Shown in pieces: positions 11,612 to 23,750 of a stretch of 64,000 nucleotides of DNA (positions are counted from its first letter, which is position 1; each line of letters begins with the position of its first letter). Origin of the DNA: Phlegmacium glaucopus (taxonomy: Eukaryota > Basidiomycota > Agaricomycetes > Agaricales > Cortinariaceae); assembly GCA_015039465.1 (NCBI GenBank), contig MU130211.1, positions 1 to 64,000 of the forward strand, written 5' to 3'. The notes beneath the pieces are model-generated. The model did not search any database and had not been told where the DNA came from. It saw nothing but the letters and a program-made list of their open reading frames with translations. The position numbers and the translations under genes are program-made.

Positions 11612-13611
11612 TTACTTCTTATTGAGCAACTCCTGAATCAGGTCTCCAATTTTCCTCTCCAGATGCAAATGGTTCTCAGAAGTCATCGCGAGAATGCGAT
11701 CGTGAACCATCTTGGCATGCAAGTCTTTGTGGCTCTCCAGCGCACCAGATATGATCTCTTGCGACAAAGGTCTTGGTGGGTCCATGTGGAGTGTATCTGT
11801 AAAGATACGGTGGAGAACCAATAAAAGGTCGACAATGTATGCGCCCAGATATCCTGCAGTCAATGGGCTATGCAATTGTTCAATAGGGTTTTCACAATCA
11901 GTCAAAGAACGTCTCACGTACATCTTTTGGTACTTTCCATAAAGGAACTTGAACGCGACAATACCAATCCCAACACCACCCAGGACGTGCGCAAGACCGG
12001 TACTCACAGCTTTTACGAGAGACATCATATTGGAGTACTGCGAAAGCGAGTCGTCTCTAGAGACAAAAACCAACTTGAGATTATAGCAGAAATCAATTGA
12101 AATTCAGCCCTTACTGCTTAATTGAGTTTTCATACCCGCTCAACAACGGTTCAACAAGCCGGATCATTTGCGCGAAAAACAAGTCTCCTGAAAGTAGCTG
12201 AAAGGTATATATCATCTGAATTATGTCCACCGGATAAGGTGTTGGAGTCTACCAACATTGTCTGGGTCATGGAAATTCCAGATCTTGAGAATGTCGTCGT
12301 GGATACGCCGGAGACAGTCGATCAGGTAATGGTCCTGGAAAACGGAGCTTCTTCCCAAATTCAGCCAATATTCTATGGTTGAAAATCAGGATTTTAAGGC
12401 AATCGCTCAGAAAGAGAAAGTACGTGCTCTTGTAGCCCTCGCTAAACAAATAACCGCGGTTAACCTGCGATGGTTTGGCTAGATTGGACTAAGGCGCGTA
12501 CCTAATGGAGCGCTCAATCTTTTGTTGGGCGCTGATTTGTTGAGTTGTGGCCCACAGAATCCAGAGGTCTCCTTCAACTTCATGCAAACAATTCCTAGTG
12601 ATGTTGACCAATTCCTCAAGTGTTCTCAAACGGTCCTTTTCTGCATGTTTGATGAGATCTCTGACAAACTTGGTGATAACAACGAAGACAAACCAGGGTA
12701 CTCTTCATCGGTTGATACTTTCACACATGGGACTTGCGATGATGTTCGAAAGTCACCAATACGATTATTAAAACGAATATCGGCCGCTCTTTCTGATGTA
12801 GAGTCAATCTCCGACTGTGAAACTTTAGCTATCAGTGCCTCTTGGTAGCATTCGTTGACGAGCATGTCGTATTTGGTGAACACAACAATGACAGGAATTT
12901 TTACTTTGTTGGGAAATCAGTCATCTACGGGAAGTGACAGTTCGAACACGACTTACATTCCTTAGCAAGCTCTAAGAGGTTCTCATCGCTCGTTTCCTGC
13001 ACCCTCGATCCAGTTCGTGGAGCTTCTATACACAGCCTGTTGTCAAATGGAAAAACATATCAGTTAGCTGGGATATACTGAAGAAACGAAACAGGTTTAC
13101 CAAATCGCGTGGACTCGATCTTGCAACAATGACGTAGCACTTCTCTGACGGAGAAAATCCTCTACAATTTTCCAGTTGTTGACTGTGCCAGGTTCAAAGC
13201 CGAGGCTGTCGTGGAGGATGAACCGAATATTTTTAGTAGACGTGTACCCATATGTGATATCGGCGTTCCCAGCACTATCATGTCGGATATCAATATCCTA
13301 TGAACCTCTCAGACTCCATTCATTCTAGAAGATATTAAGAAAGAGTAGATATATACCTTCACATCGATATTGAAGATGTTGCTGACGAGGGAAGACTTTC
13401 CGACACCACTCTATACAGACCATCGCGGTTAGTCCTGTGTACAACGGCACCAATGAAAATCCACAAACTTTTCCGATGACAAGAATACGAAATCTATTGG
13501 ACCACGGAAATGAGAAAGATCTGGCGACGATTGATGGAATGAGACGCACCTAGCACATGCAGCAAAGGTTTCATCAAGGATCGATGGTAAATCAGTGACG
13601 ATCGCGGCCAT
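11612..13611 (-). CDS. Agaricomycete P-loop GTPase with C-terminal membrane segment
   Basis: A multi-exon gene. Starting at 13611 (MAAIVTDLPS), short exons join to FRILVIGK and then SGVGKSSLVSNIF, giving the G1/Walker A loop GKSGVGKSS. Later exons give HDSLGFEPG (G3-like DxxG), EDFLRQRSA, DRVHAIWLCIEAP and IPVIVVFTKYDMLV (G4-like TKxD). A helical domain follows with EGDLWILWAT, YWLNLGRSS and RRIHDDILKIWNF. The last exon (12073-11612) has a hydrophobic stretch (LAHVLGGVGIGIVAF) and RPLSQEIISGALE, also typical of the family. Every block can be joined by GT-AG introns without a forced stop. One junction near 12430 needs the acceptor ...cgcag. The biological role of these expanded mushroom GTPases is unknown. 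Confidence 0.75.
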
Positions 13612-13619
13612 GACGACTG

Positions 13620-14980
13620 GAGGCGGGCATAGACCAGTGAAAGATCCTATTTGCCTGTGGTGGCAGATGTGATATTAGGCTATGCCACATTTGTGTGTGT
13701 GAAGGGAAATTGCGATTGACTGAACCTTGAAGGTTTTATTAGCAAACACAGACATCACGTGATAAGAAGTGCGCCATGATTCTGACCGACCTGATGCAGG
13801 TTGGATATGTCAGTTTGCAAGGACACCAAATGCCTCTCTTTCAGAATCACTGTTGAAAACCATTATTTGCAGCTGCCATCAAATAAATAAATAAATGAAA
13901 ATATCAGAACTGGTAGTTAGTCTGGTACCAAGTTGTCCTCTTTCCAACCGCTTTCGGTCTATAAAAGCCTTGGAGGACGGAGCAGCCATTAGATATTACG
14001 GTCGGCTAGTGGATGAAATGAATATTCTGATGTCGACTTACTCCGCAGGTTACAACTTGTTACAACTTTGGCGACGTTAAACCATTATGCAAATTGGTGA
14101 TGAACCCATCGCCATGTACCACATTTGGGCCTGGTTCCTGGACATGTCCGTTCGAGCTCCTTTTTCGTGGTCATTGAGATGGCGCTGGATAGGAGAGATC
14201 TAGGAACAGACTATTGATTTTGACACAGCGTAGCTGCGGGAGCTATCGAGTACGTTGTTTCCCCTGACGTTGTCTTTTTCTCCTCATAATTAAATTACTG
14301 TGATCGTTTCAGGAGACCTTTCCCCTTTCCCCAGATCTGTTCTCAATAATTGTTCAAACACCGAACTAGACATTGTATTCTGCGATCGAACTTTCTCCAG
14401 GACTGGATTCAATAACGCCTTTTCGTCCTTGGTGATCACCACTGCCGCCGCAGCCATTCTTCGCTATAATTTCCCCCTCCTTTCCCCCCATGTTCGGTCC
14501 ACGCCAACCGGCCGGACTGTCCAATATTTTGCTCCTCTCTTGTGCTCAACCTTTGACAGAGTCATTTCGTTAAAATATTTCACTCTGGCCAAAATCAGCA
14601 GCTTTCAACTACCCGCCTTCTAAACATCACTAGCATTCCACTTCGGCTATCCGTCTGGCCCCCCCTCAACTCCAGACATCAATGCTTAGATACAAGACTT
14701 GTGTGTAATCTACCCTGCGAGTTGTAGTTAACCACAGTTTTCAATTCATGGCCTTAGGTCTAGGCTCATTCCGTAAAATCTGAACTCTCCTCTCATCCTT
14801 TGAACATTTCGATCCTTCTTTATCAAGGAAGAACTGAACGACTTGACCCTTAAGTAGATAGGCGACCAAATAGTTGCATTATCATCGCGCCTTTTCATCG
14901 ATTTATTTCAATCATTTTGTATCATTCATCCAACCCTATCTCATTCTCTGTATAACTATCGCTAGTTGAACCATGAAATA
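13620..14980. other. Intergenic; contains duplicated flank shared with 18390-18790
   Basis: No gene recognised. 14040-14120 ('gttacaactt...gttaaaccattatgcaaat') recurs at 18385-18440, and 14640-14990 recurs at 18450-18790. These are the flanks of the duplicated GTPase/BTB unit. A plus-strand ORF at 14300-14623 has no recognisable features. Confidence 0.55.
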
Positions 14981-14990
14981 TAAAATTCTG

Positions 14991-15407
14991 GATAAATTAT
15001 AACTCGGTAGGGCCGGCTGTGAGCCGGCATGGGCCCCTAACTTAAAGAGAGTCATATGTCCAAGATGTGATGGCAGGCAGAAAAGGTGGAAGCATCTTAG
15101 GAGAGTCTCGTTGTACAATATGAAAATCGACATTATTGAAAATATTGTCGAGTCGTTTGGGTAACCCGTCTCGTATCGAGGACCCTGTCTCATTGTTAGA
15201 ATCTTTCCGGGTCTGGGAACACACTTCGTGTGTTTTCACTTGGTTTTCACCAAATTAGCCTGCATAAACATAGCCGCAATATATTAGTTTATCATTGGGG
15301 TTTTTCCAACTAGTTCCAGCACCGTAAGTCGTAACAGAAAACTAGGGAAATGTGTTCACACGCATCGCCACTACCAAAGCCGCGTCACAAGCCTTTTTTC
15401 ATGCACA
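14991..15407. other. About 420-bp insertion in the 3' flank of BTB copy 1
   Basis: In BTB copy 2 the sequence 'ggataaattat' (about 18790) runs directly into the C-terminal Lys-rich codons. In copy 1 the same 'ggataaattat' (about 14990) is separated from the C-terminus by some 420 extra bases. The insert starts near a perfect short hairpin, GCCGGCT-GTG-AGCCGGC (15015-15031). No terminal repeats or coding capacity are obvious, and the nature of the insert is unknown. Confidence 0.45.
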
Positions 15408-16623
15408 CTAACGGGGAAGTTTTTTCTTCTTCTTCTTTTCCCCTTTGGAATCTGTAGGAAGTCCAGCGCTGTTCACTATACAACATTCTTTAAAACGGAG
15501 ACAGGTATGATGTAGCATGATGCAGCGACTTACATGGTGGTGGGAGAAGATCCTCATCCTCGACGTAGTTTGGTTTCTCCTCCATGCTTCCCAACTCTTC
15601 CCGGAAGACTTCATCCACAATGGGTAAAATGCGACATTTGCAAGGAAAGTTGCCTGGATATGACGGACCAACGGAAACCCCACATGGGCTGCAATAAGTG
15701 TTGCAGCTGTTATTGATGGAGGCGGCCACCTTCGTTTGGATATAGCAAATCCTAGCAAGCGTTTCCCATGCCATAGCTACCGCTTCCCACCTTTTGGCAT
15801 CCGCTTCCCAGTTTCGATCTAAAGGGTCTGAATATGGTCCTGCAGGTCGTAGTTCGTCAAATTCCAATGGCCTATTTTGGGCAAGCTCCAAGTATCCGTC
15901 ACGAAGCCACTGTGCTACTCGATATTCTCTTGCCAATGAAATTCTCTCGAGGACTTTCTTCTGTTTAATAAGGTCTGAAAGCTGGACAATAGCTTTTTCC
16001 CGAATCTGAACAAGGATTTTTGATTAAGGAGCGGAAAAATCCTGTAGCAAAAAAGGACCGAACGTCTTGGAAAGACCACATAGTTGCTAAATTCAGCACC
16101 CCAACCCACTCATCGAATTCGACGATTGGAGTTCGGTCTATACTGAAGAATTCGAGAGTATTTTTTATAAGAAATCAGTACTCGAATAATGAATCAGCGT
16201 GTCATCTAAACGTACAACGGGTATAGGATGCGCAAAAAGGACCGAAAGTGGTCCACCTTGATTCCTGGCAAATAGATGGGATTTTCAAGACTGCTGCCTT
16301 CGAGAGAAGCGCCATCGACACCCATTGCCGCGTTCGGTAGTGCAAACATTGCTTCAAATGGGGTTCCCGGAACGTTAAAGCCATTCCTAAGAACCTGAAA
16401 GAGCATGTTCTCGACCTTGTATATATAATACTTTAATCATCGTTTCTTCATGTAAATATTTCGAGGGGAGATATACCTGAAATACGACGATTTGGAAGTT
16501 GAAGACATTGTCAAGACGAATAATGGGGGTTTCGATGCTGGGCCCCGCCCAAGGCCCATCGTCCGCTGAGGTATCATCATATGTTGGCAGTGGGGATGCG
16601 GCACACGAATCTATGTCGAACAT
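15408..16623 (-). CDS. BTB/POZ domain protein, copy 1
   Basis: Exons 16623-16477, 16415-16216, 16142-16064, 16005-15534 and 15475-15408 join in frame to 321 residues. The N-terminal ~35 residues are low complexity. The BTB fold begins at FQIVVFQVENMLFQV and includes VPGTPFEAMFALP, LEGSSLENPIYLPGI and FRSFLRILYPL. It is followed by EWVGVLNLATMWSFQD and IREKAIVQLSDLI. The downstream helical region carries LAREYRVAQWLRDGYLEL, a hallmark of mushroom BTB proteins, then a Cys-rich patch (CNTYCSPCG, CKCRI) and a Lys-rich tail. BTB domains mediate dimerisation and often couple to Cul3 ubiquitin ligases; no partner can be inferred here. The start matches the aligned start of copy 2. Confidence 0.85.
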
Positions 16624-16979
16624 CAGGACTCAGGGAATAGAGCTAGTATCGTCTGACTGGGGAAGTTAAGGAAAAGGACCTTGCTAAGACCGGTTTTATA
16701 CTTGCATTCTTGGGCGCTTGTATGCGCACTGGCTCATCGATCAATCAATGACATGAGGAGCGTATGTATGATAAAGTCCTCCGAGTAACCGATTGATGAT
16801 CTTAGCTTAAGAGGCGTGGTATACGCAAGGATTTTCTGATCACGAAATCGAGTTGATGGTCAGGTTTTCTTGAATGTCTACCAAGGTAACAAGGCTGAGC
16901 CACACTGCCCAGTCTTGTTTTCTAATGTCCATCCCATACTGTGGAGTGACTTGAATTGAACTCGAAGGAATAACACTCT

Positions 16980-17550
16980 TGTTTTGGTTTTACTTACGGC
17001 ACATTTGAAAAAACGTTGCAGCTGCACAAATGACACGATGAATACACCAGGCGTCAAATTCGAATGCTAAAGCATACAAATCCATTAAGTCGAGGGATGA
17101 AATACACGATGCATGATCATCGATATCGATCATCTTTCGCATTAGCCGTGTTATAGGTCGTGAAAGAGTTGTTGACGTCCTCGAAGATCCAAATACGAGT
17201 TCTAGAAAAAAGAAGAAAGAACTTTAAATGAGAACGGTATCGGCGGGAACAATCCACACGCGCTCATAAGAACTAGGTCTGCGTATAGTCGTGCTCACCA
17301 AACCGTGGCAGCTGCGCAAATAACATGATGAATACATCAGGGGCAAGATTTGAATCCTAAGGCTTACGAACCCATTGAGCCGAAGAGGGATGCAATACAT
17401 GATCATCGATATTGATCACCCTCTTCGAATTAGCAATTCAGTTCGTGTTATAGGTCGTGAAAGAATGGTTCGCGTCCTCGAGGATCCAAAATACGAGTTC
17501 TAAAAGAAAAGAACATTAGTTTTCTGGTTAAATGAGGAAGGTACCAACTG
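16980..17550. repeat. Two copies of a ~240-bp repeat between BTB and GTPase remnant
   Basis: Segments at about 17000-17270 and 17300-17550 are direct, diverged copies; a third lies at 20540-20790. Shared landmarks are 'gcagctgc.caaat', the self-complementary 'gatcatcgatatcgatca' type block, and 'gatccaaaatacgagttct'. On the minus strand the first copy has a short open stretch (MIDIDDHASCISSLDLMDL) that is broken in the others. It may therefore be a decayed exon of a gene belonging to the duplicated unit rather than a transposon. Confidence 0.6.
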
Positions 17551-17619
17551 GTATAATCAGGTTTAAAAAACGACCACGCAGATATAGAACAAATTAATGA
17601 AAAAGAGGGAAATTCATAA

Positions 17620-17961
17620 TCACACGTTTCTGACGATAACAGCTTCAACTGGTTTACCCAAAACATCACGAATATCTTCTTCATTCCCCTTGGCTACATC
17701 ATTAACACCCAGAAGCCCGTTCCCGCACGGAAACCCATACACCTGCATCATTGGTTCCCAATCCCGTTCATCATCATCGTCCAGAAAAAGTAACTTGTGA
17801 AGGTTACCCGACAACCTCGAAGTATATCCCCATATCTGGGGAATCCACTTTTCTGTAGATTTGGAAGAACGACATAGTAATATTTGATGTAGACCATGAC
17901 ACGAGACATGATCTAAGCCGAAGATAAAGAGGAGGAGCGGTAGCAGCAGCACTAAGAGCAA
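17620..17961 (-). CDS. Hypothetical small protein with signal-peptide-like N-terminus
   Basis: A single-exon ORF of 113 residues. The first ~21 residues (MLLVLLLPLLLFIFGLDHVSC) are strongly hydrophobic with a plausible cleavage region after VSC or SCH, suggesting secretion. The mature part is acidic in the middle (DDDDERDWEP) and has few cysteines. No family is recognised and there is no counterpart next to BTB copy 2. It may be chance or a remnant. Confidence 0.3.
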   Translation of the reverse strand: MLLVLLLPLLLFIFGLDHVSCHGLHQILLCRSSKSTEKWIPQIWGYTSRLSGNLHKLLFLDDDDERDWEPMMQVYGFPCGNGLLGVNDVAKGNEEDIRDVLGKPVEAVIVRNV

Positions 17962-17964
17962 TTA

Positions 17965-18445
17965 GAAGAACAGAAATCATCGAGGCCTCTCAAGTTTTTA
18001 TGCCGAAGCTGATCTTGTCATCATATTTGCTGTTGTATGACAGGAGGATGTAGATGCAATGACGAGTTTGAGTTGACGATTGTCGCTGAAGTAAATGAAG
18101 GGTCGAGCAGCATATATATCAGTAGAACCAAATTGAGGAGAGGGGGCGTCTTGAGGTACCATCCAACAAAGCTCTTGGTGGTTCCATGGCGAGTGTATGC
18201 GGTGGCTGGTCAGAAGAAAGGAGATAAACCAGTCACCTTCACACACGATGAGACTTGCGCTGACATAATCTTCGATACAACCGATTTCAGACCCTGAAAT
18301 ACCAGTCCTTAATGCCTCCTGGTAGTATTCGTTGACGAGTATGTCCTTTTTCGCGAGATGCTCTTGAACGACTTGGGAAGATGTCAACTTGTTACACTCC
18401 GGCGAGGTTAAACCATTATGCAAATCGGTGATGAACCCAAGGCAT
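17965..18445 (-). pseudogene. GTPase remnant 2
   Basis: A fragment of the family at 11612-13611. It keeps the segment after the G4 motif (KKDILVNEYYQEALRTG, compare TKYDMLVNECYQEALIA) and, after a large deletion, the C-terminal block (WNHQEL..., equivalent to the MDPPRPLSQ region). The P-loop, G3 region and helical domain are missing. The same deletion architecture is seen in remnant 3, so the remnants probably duplicated after the damage. Confidence 0.7.
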
Positions 18446-18798
18446 CCTGGCATTCCACTTCGACTCTCTAGACATCATTCAATGCTTAGATACAAGACTT
18501 GTGTGTAATCTACCTTGCGACTTGTAGTTCACCACATCTTTTCTTTTAATTCTATGGCCCTAGGTCCAGACTCATTCCGTAAAATATGAGCTCTCTCATC
18601 CTTCGACTATTTTTCATCCTTCTTTATCAAGGAAGACCTGAACAACTTGACCCTTAAGTAGAATAGACAACCAAATAATTGAATTATTACTATTTTCATC
18701 CATTGATTTCAGTCATTTTGTACCATTTACCCAACCCTATCTCGTATCCTGCATACCTAGCGCTACGTTGAACCATGAAGTATACGATTCTGGATAAA

Positions 18799-20151
18799 TT
18801 ATCTCTTCGACTTCTTCTTCTTTGTCGCTTTCAAATCTATAGGAGATTCAGGGATGTCCCCTATACAAAATTGTTTTAAACGGAGACATTGACAGGTAGG
18901 ATGCAACGACTTACATGGAAGAGGATGCTCAATGTGATCGGGGTTCTCCTTCATGCTTCCCAACTCTTCCCGGAAGACTTCATCCACCATGGATGAAAGG
19001 CGACATGTGCAGAAAGAGTCTGAATAGTAAATCCCACATTGGTTGCAATAACTGCTGGGGTGGGGCTCGTCGATGGGGTGCCCGTTACTGGAGGCCGCCT
19101 TTGTTTGGATATAGCAAATCCTAGCAAGCGTTTCCCATGTCCTAGCTGCCACTTCCCACCTTTTAGCGTCCGCTTCCCAGTTTCGATCTAAAGGGTTTGA
19201 ATATGGTTCTGCAGGTCGTAATTCGTCAAACTCCAATGGCATTTTTCGGGAAAGCTCCAAGTATCCGTCACGAAGCCACTTTGCTACTCGATACTCTCTT
19301 GCCAATGAAATTCTTTCGAGGAGTGTCTTCTGTTTAATAAGGTCTGAAAGCCGGGTAATAGCCTTTACCCGAATCTAAACAAGGATTTTTGATCAGGAAG
19401 CAGAAAAATCCTGTAACAACAAACGACCAAACCTCTTGGAAAGACCACATAGTCGCTAAATTCAGCACCCCAACCCACCCATCGAATTCGACGACTGGTG
19501 TTTGGTCTATACTGAAGAATTCGCGAGTATTTTTAATTAGAAATCAATACTCGAATAATGAATCAGAGTGTCATCTAAACGTACAACGGGTATAAGATGC
19601 GCAAAAAGGATCGAAAGTGGTCCACCTTGATTCCTGGCAAATAGATGGGATTTTCAAGACTGCTACCTTCGAGAGAAACACTATCGACACCGTTAGGTAG
19701 TGCAAACATGGCTTCGAATGGGGTTCCTGGAACATTAAAGCCATTCCTGAGAACCTGAAAGAGCGTGTTCTCGACCTTGTGTATACAATACTTTAATCAT
19801 TGTTTCTTCATGCAAATATTTCGATGGGAAATATACCTCAAATACGACGATTTGGAAATTGAAGACATTGTCAAGACGAGCAATGGGCATTTTGCTGCTG
19901 GGCCCCGCCGAAGGCCCACCGTCCGTTGGGGGATCATATGGCAGTGGCGACGCGGGACGCGACCCTTTATCGAGAGGGGGAAAAGAAAAAGACATATCTG
20001 GGTTAACCATCAGGCCTGGGGGATTAGAGCTAGTATCGTCTGACGGTGGGGACCTTGGGGTATCATTGTCGTCATATATTGACGGAAGCGTCGCGGGAAG
20101 CCACCCAATGTCGGGAGAGGGAGAAGAAAAAGGAATAATTGGGTTAACCAT
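18799..20151 (-). CDS. BTB/POZ domain protein, copy 2
   Basis: A closely related duplicate of 15408-16623 with the same five-exon plan. The BTB core (VPGTPFEAMFALPN, LEGSSLENPIYLPGI, FRSFLRILYPL) and LAREYRVAKWLRDGYLEL are preserved. The tail ends in a Lys/Arg-rich stretch (KATKKKKSKR) just before the stop at 18799. The N-terminus is longer because a ~40-residue Pro/Ser-rich block beginning MVNP is present twice (MVNPIIPFSS... and MVNPDMSFSF...), an in-frame internal duplication absent from copy 1. The zinc-like Cys cluster differs in detail from copy 1 (YCNQCG, CTCR). Start chosen by alignment with copy 1. Confidence 0.85.
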
Positions 20152-20529
20152 CAGGCCTCAGGGATTAGAGCTATCGTCTGACTGGGGAAGTGAAGGAAAA
20201 GGACCTTGCTAAGACCGATTTTGTACTTGCATTCCTGGGCGCTTAAATGCGCACTGCCCCATCGATTACATCGATGGCACGAGGAGCGATACATGCATGA
20301 TAGAGTCTTCCGATTAAGATTGATAATCTTAGCTTAAGAAGTGTGGCGTACGCAAGCCTTTGTGATCACAAGGTTGAGTTGATCGTCAGGTTTTCTTGAA
20401 TGTCTACCATGGTGACCAAAAGGTGACAAGTTGGTGACAAGGTTGAGCAGTCTTTCTTTCTAATGTTCATCCCATACTGTGGAGCAATCTGCATTGAAAC
20501 CGAAGGAATGGTACTCTTTTTTTGATTTT

Positions 20530-20870
20530 ACTTACGGCACATTTGAAAAAACGCGGCAGCTGCGCAAATAACACATGAATGCATTTCGAATCCTAAAGCT
20601 TACGAATCCATTGAGTCGAGGAAGGATGCAATACACGATGCGTGATCATCGATATCGATATCGATCAGCCTTCGCATTAGCAATTAAGTCATATCGTAGG
20701 CCGTGAAAGAGTTGTAGACGCCTTGAAGATCCAAAATACGAGTTCTGGAGAAAAGGAAAGAACGTTAGTTCCATCGTTAAATGAGAATGGCATAATCCAC
20801 ACCCGCTCATAACAACCCCGCATGCGTTGTTGACACCCGCTGTATTTATGCTTATCACTTGATTACGAGA
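20530..20870. repeat. Third copy of the ~240-bp unit repeat
   Basis: Matches 17000-17270 and 17300-17550 ('gcagctgcgcaaataac', 'tcatcgatatcgat', 'gatccaaaatacgagttctgg'). Its position after BTB copy 2 mirrors the first pair after BTB copy 1, confirming the segmental duplication. Confidence 0.6.
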
Positions 20871-20879
20871 CTTACGTTA

Positions 20880-21800
20880 GTAGAAATCATCGAGGCCTTT
20901 AATTTCTATGCATCGAAGCTGATTTTGTCATCATCATTGCTGTCGCATGATAGGGGCATGTAGTCTTAGATGCAATGACGAGCTTGAGTTGACGATTGAC
21001 ACTGAAGTAAATGAAGGGTCGAGGAGCAGAAATATCAGTAGAACCAAATTGAGGAAGGAGTGTCTTGAGGTACCTTCAGTAGCCGTATCTTTCAGTAACT
21101 AGGAAATGTGACGGCAATAGTAGCAAATTGTCAGAAGTCATCGCGGGAAATGGGGTTGTCGCCGCTGCACCAGAGGTAAATTCTTCCGCCAAAGTTCTTG
21201 GTGGTTCCATGGCGAGTGTATACGGTGGCTGGTGAGAAGTAAGGAGATAAACCATCCGGTTGATACCTTCGCACCGTGGTGAGACTTGCGCTGACATTTG
21301 AAAACCCTCGATACGACTATTGAAACTGATTTTGACGCATCTTTCTGAGGTGAGGTCAATTTCAGAGCCTGACATTCCAGTCCTTAATACCTCCTGGTTT
21401 GCCTCCGGGTAGTATTCCTTGACGAGTACGTCCTATTTCGCGGACGCAACAAGGACAGTGATTCAACAGTTATTTTTACTTTCTTGTGAATCAGTCATCC
21501 GTAAGTGACAATTCGGGTTGGTCTTTAGTAGGCGGCTGGAGGTCTTTATCGCTCGTATCTTGCAACCTCGATCCAGTGCCTGGAGCTTCTATAAACGGCC
21601 TGTCAGCACAAACCAAATGAAGAGTATCAGTTATTTTGGGATATATGTGACATGAAGAACGAAGCAGTTACCAAGGTTGCGTAGACTCACTCCTGCAGTT
21701 GTGACGAAGCCACGCTACTCTGACGGAGAAAAATCTGTATAAATTTCCGGTAGTTGATAGTGCCAGGTTCAAGGTCTAGGGCCACCACTTCCAAATACAG
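20880..21800 (-). pseudogene. GTPase remnant 3
   Basis: Reading leftwards, 21720-21790 retains LEPGTINYRKF...IFLRQSS (compare LGFEPGTVNNWK and EDFLRQRS of the intact gene). 21360-21440 retains the post-G4 segment. 21070-21250 retains MEPPRTLAEEFTSGA, the C-terminal block. The frame changes repeatedly, and the P-loop and DxxG aspartate regions are missing or broken. The promoter-side segment 20880-21075 is nearly the same as 17960-18150. Confidence 0.7.
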
Positions 21801-21849
21801 GTACCTATAAGTATCTTGTCGTCAAATTTCGAAAGAAACTTTCAAGGTT

Positions 21850-23510
21850 CCGTCAATCGCGATTCGCAAAACACAAGGCCATCACCTTCGACACGACAGG
21901 AAAATAGGATCTGTGACCAACCTGTGTCAGCCACCAGTCGTTATGACCGATTGCTGCTGATTCACCATTTGGATTGAAGAAACTCTTGCTGCAGTTCAGG
22001 CTCATGGATCGCAAAAATGTACATGTCATTGTCACATCTGTCACCGTATCAGTCAAGATAGTCACGAGACCTTCGGCAGACAAGGCTACAAATTGGCTAC
22101 AAATATACCTTAACCGAGAATGAGCTAGCCCTCGTTCCTCGGGCTCGCTCATCGCGGAATGTCACATCTAATAAAAGTTCATCGACATCCCCAGGGGTTA
22201 TCAACTCTGCACCATTCCGCATGGAGCTGCAAATATTGGCGGCCTAGGAAAAAATTGGGCCCTATCTGTGATTCCCGACTTCGACCTTCATGATGATATC
22301 ACTCTGACCTTCCATTCTTGAAAACCCTTTTTTGAAAAGACGAACTCGATTTTGACAATACTCTGGGAATAATTAATTAATTATGTATATCAGATGTCGC
22401 AAAATTGTCCCCATTTCTCCTTCTTTAAGCTTCCTTCCTTCCCTCAACGTCCCCCCATCCCGTCTCCTAAGAATGCTACACATCGCTCTGCCCATCCCGC
22501 GGCCTCTAGTGGATGTATTGGGAATTTATGGGCGTCATCCAACGATCATCAGCATGGCAGGCGTGTCGAATTAGAATCATTGTGAGTCCTGATAGATCAA
22601 CATTCTCACAAAGGCGCACATATGCATCCCTTCGATACTAAGCACATCAATAAGTCCATTCCAGGCTTTCTTATTCATGTGACTGACCGTTTCCCATGCA
22701 TATATGCGCGCCAACAGCGTCCCGCACCGCGCTCATGAATGGTGACTCGTGAGTAAGTCTCAAATTTGACTATTTTAAGTTACTATAGGAATGTATAGCC
22801 ATGATCACTTCTATGCCACCCTTCTATTACCAGCTATCGATCATGGAAGACGGGTCCCAGCGCTGGGTTAGTATGTTACTGGTCTGTGGGATTAATGGCT
22901 TCAGGATGGAATAGAGAATCGCAGATATTTACAGAAAATCATAGATTTGATGAGGCAATATAAATATTTGCTACAAATAGACAATTGACGGACGACCGCA
23001 GATGAGGACGGAAAAATGCAGAATTTTCGCTCATTCATGTTGCCACAGTCATCTTCTTGCCAGAAAAATACAGATCCTCACGGGAAAAAATCCGCAGGAT
23101 GGACAAAATCCGACTCGACTAGCGACTTTCGGGATCGCCGCTGATCGATGATCTCCGTTATTTTCAAGTGAGAGCCAGGCTCAACCTAATCCCCTCTCAC
23201 TCGTGGACTATCTTGGTACGAGACTAGGTGGGAGCAGAGTTAATGTTCATCGACATCCCCAGTTGATAAGGCAGTGCCGTGTGTGATATGTGCAAGGAGT
23301 AATGTACGACGTGATGGAATTTTTCGGTCGCTAGATCGAGTTGATCTTGTTCAAGTGTATCCTATCCCATCCGAATTCATCGCGAGCTGCAGTTATCAAT
23401 AACAACATACAGTCTACATTATTCTGACTCACGTCCACCGTCCATCTAGTTTGCAGAACTGAGCCTCAACTACAGGGTATCACTGGCAACTACACGGGTG
23501 CCAAACGGAA
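21850..23510. other. Intergenic, no gene recognised
   Basis: Short ORFs are present (for example 21853-22152 minus, 22383-22585 plus) but none shows a domain, family motif or duplicate in the window. Base composition is mixed and no terminal repeats were noticed. Confidence 0.5.
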
Positions 23511-23544
23511 CTTGTGGGTAAGGGCCATCGCTCCGCGTGGCAGA

Positions 23545-23750
23545 TACGAGTCCCTTCAAATGAAATTATACTGGTATTTTTATAGCGTCTTCGTGAGCGT
23601 TGAGTTTCTTAAAGACGCGATTGACAGAGTTTTCGCGCGGCAAACAAGGCCATCTCCATCAACACGTGCAATCACGGAAGTTACCGGCAAGTCTTGCGTT
23701 ACCTTTGAAAGCATCCGCTTATAAGAACGAGCCCCTAAAGGGGACTCGTA
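23545..23750. mobile_element. Short inverted-repeat element (MITE-like), copy 1
   Basis: The element opens TACGAGTCCC and closes GGGGACTCGTA, with an internal stem CGAGcCCCCTAAAGGGGaCTCG at the right end (23729-23749). Two further copies sit in tandem at 47487-47962, just before the third epoxide hydrolase. No clear target duplication is seen. Its short ORFs are not credible genes. Confidence 0.55.

Noticed and set aside
11333..11824. 163-residue plus-strand ORF
   Set aside because: Overlaps the last GTPase exon antisense and has no domain features.
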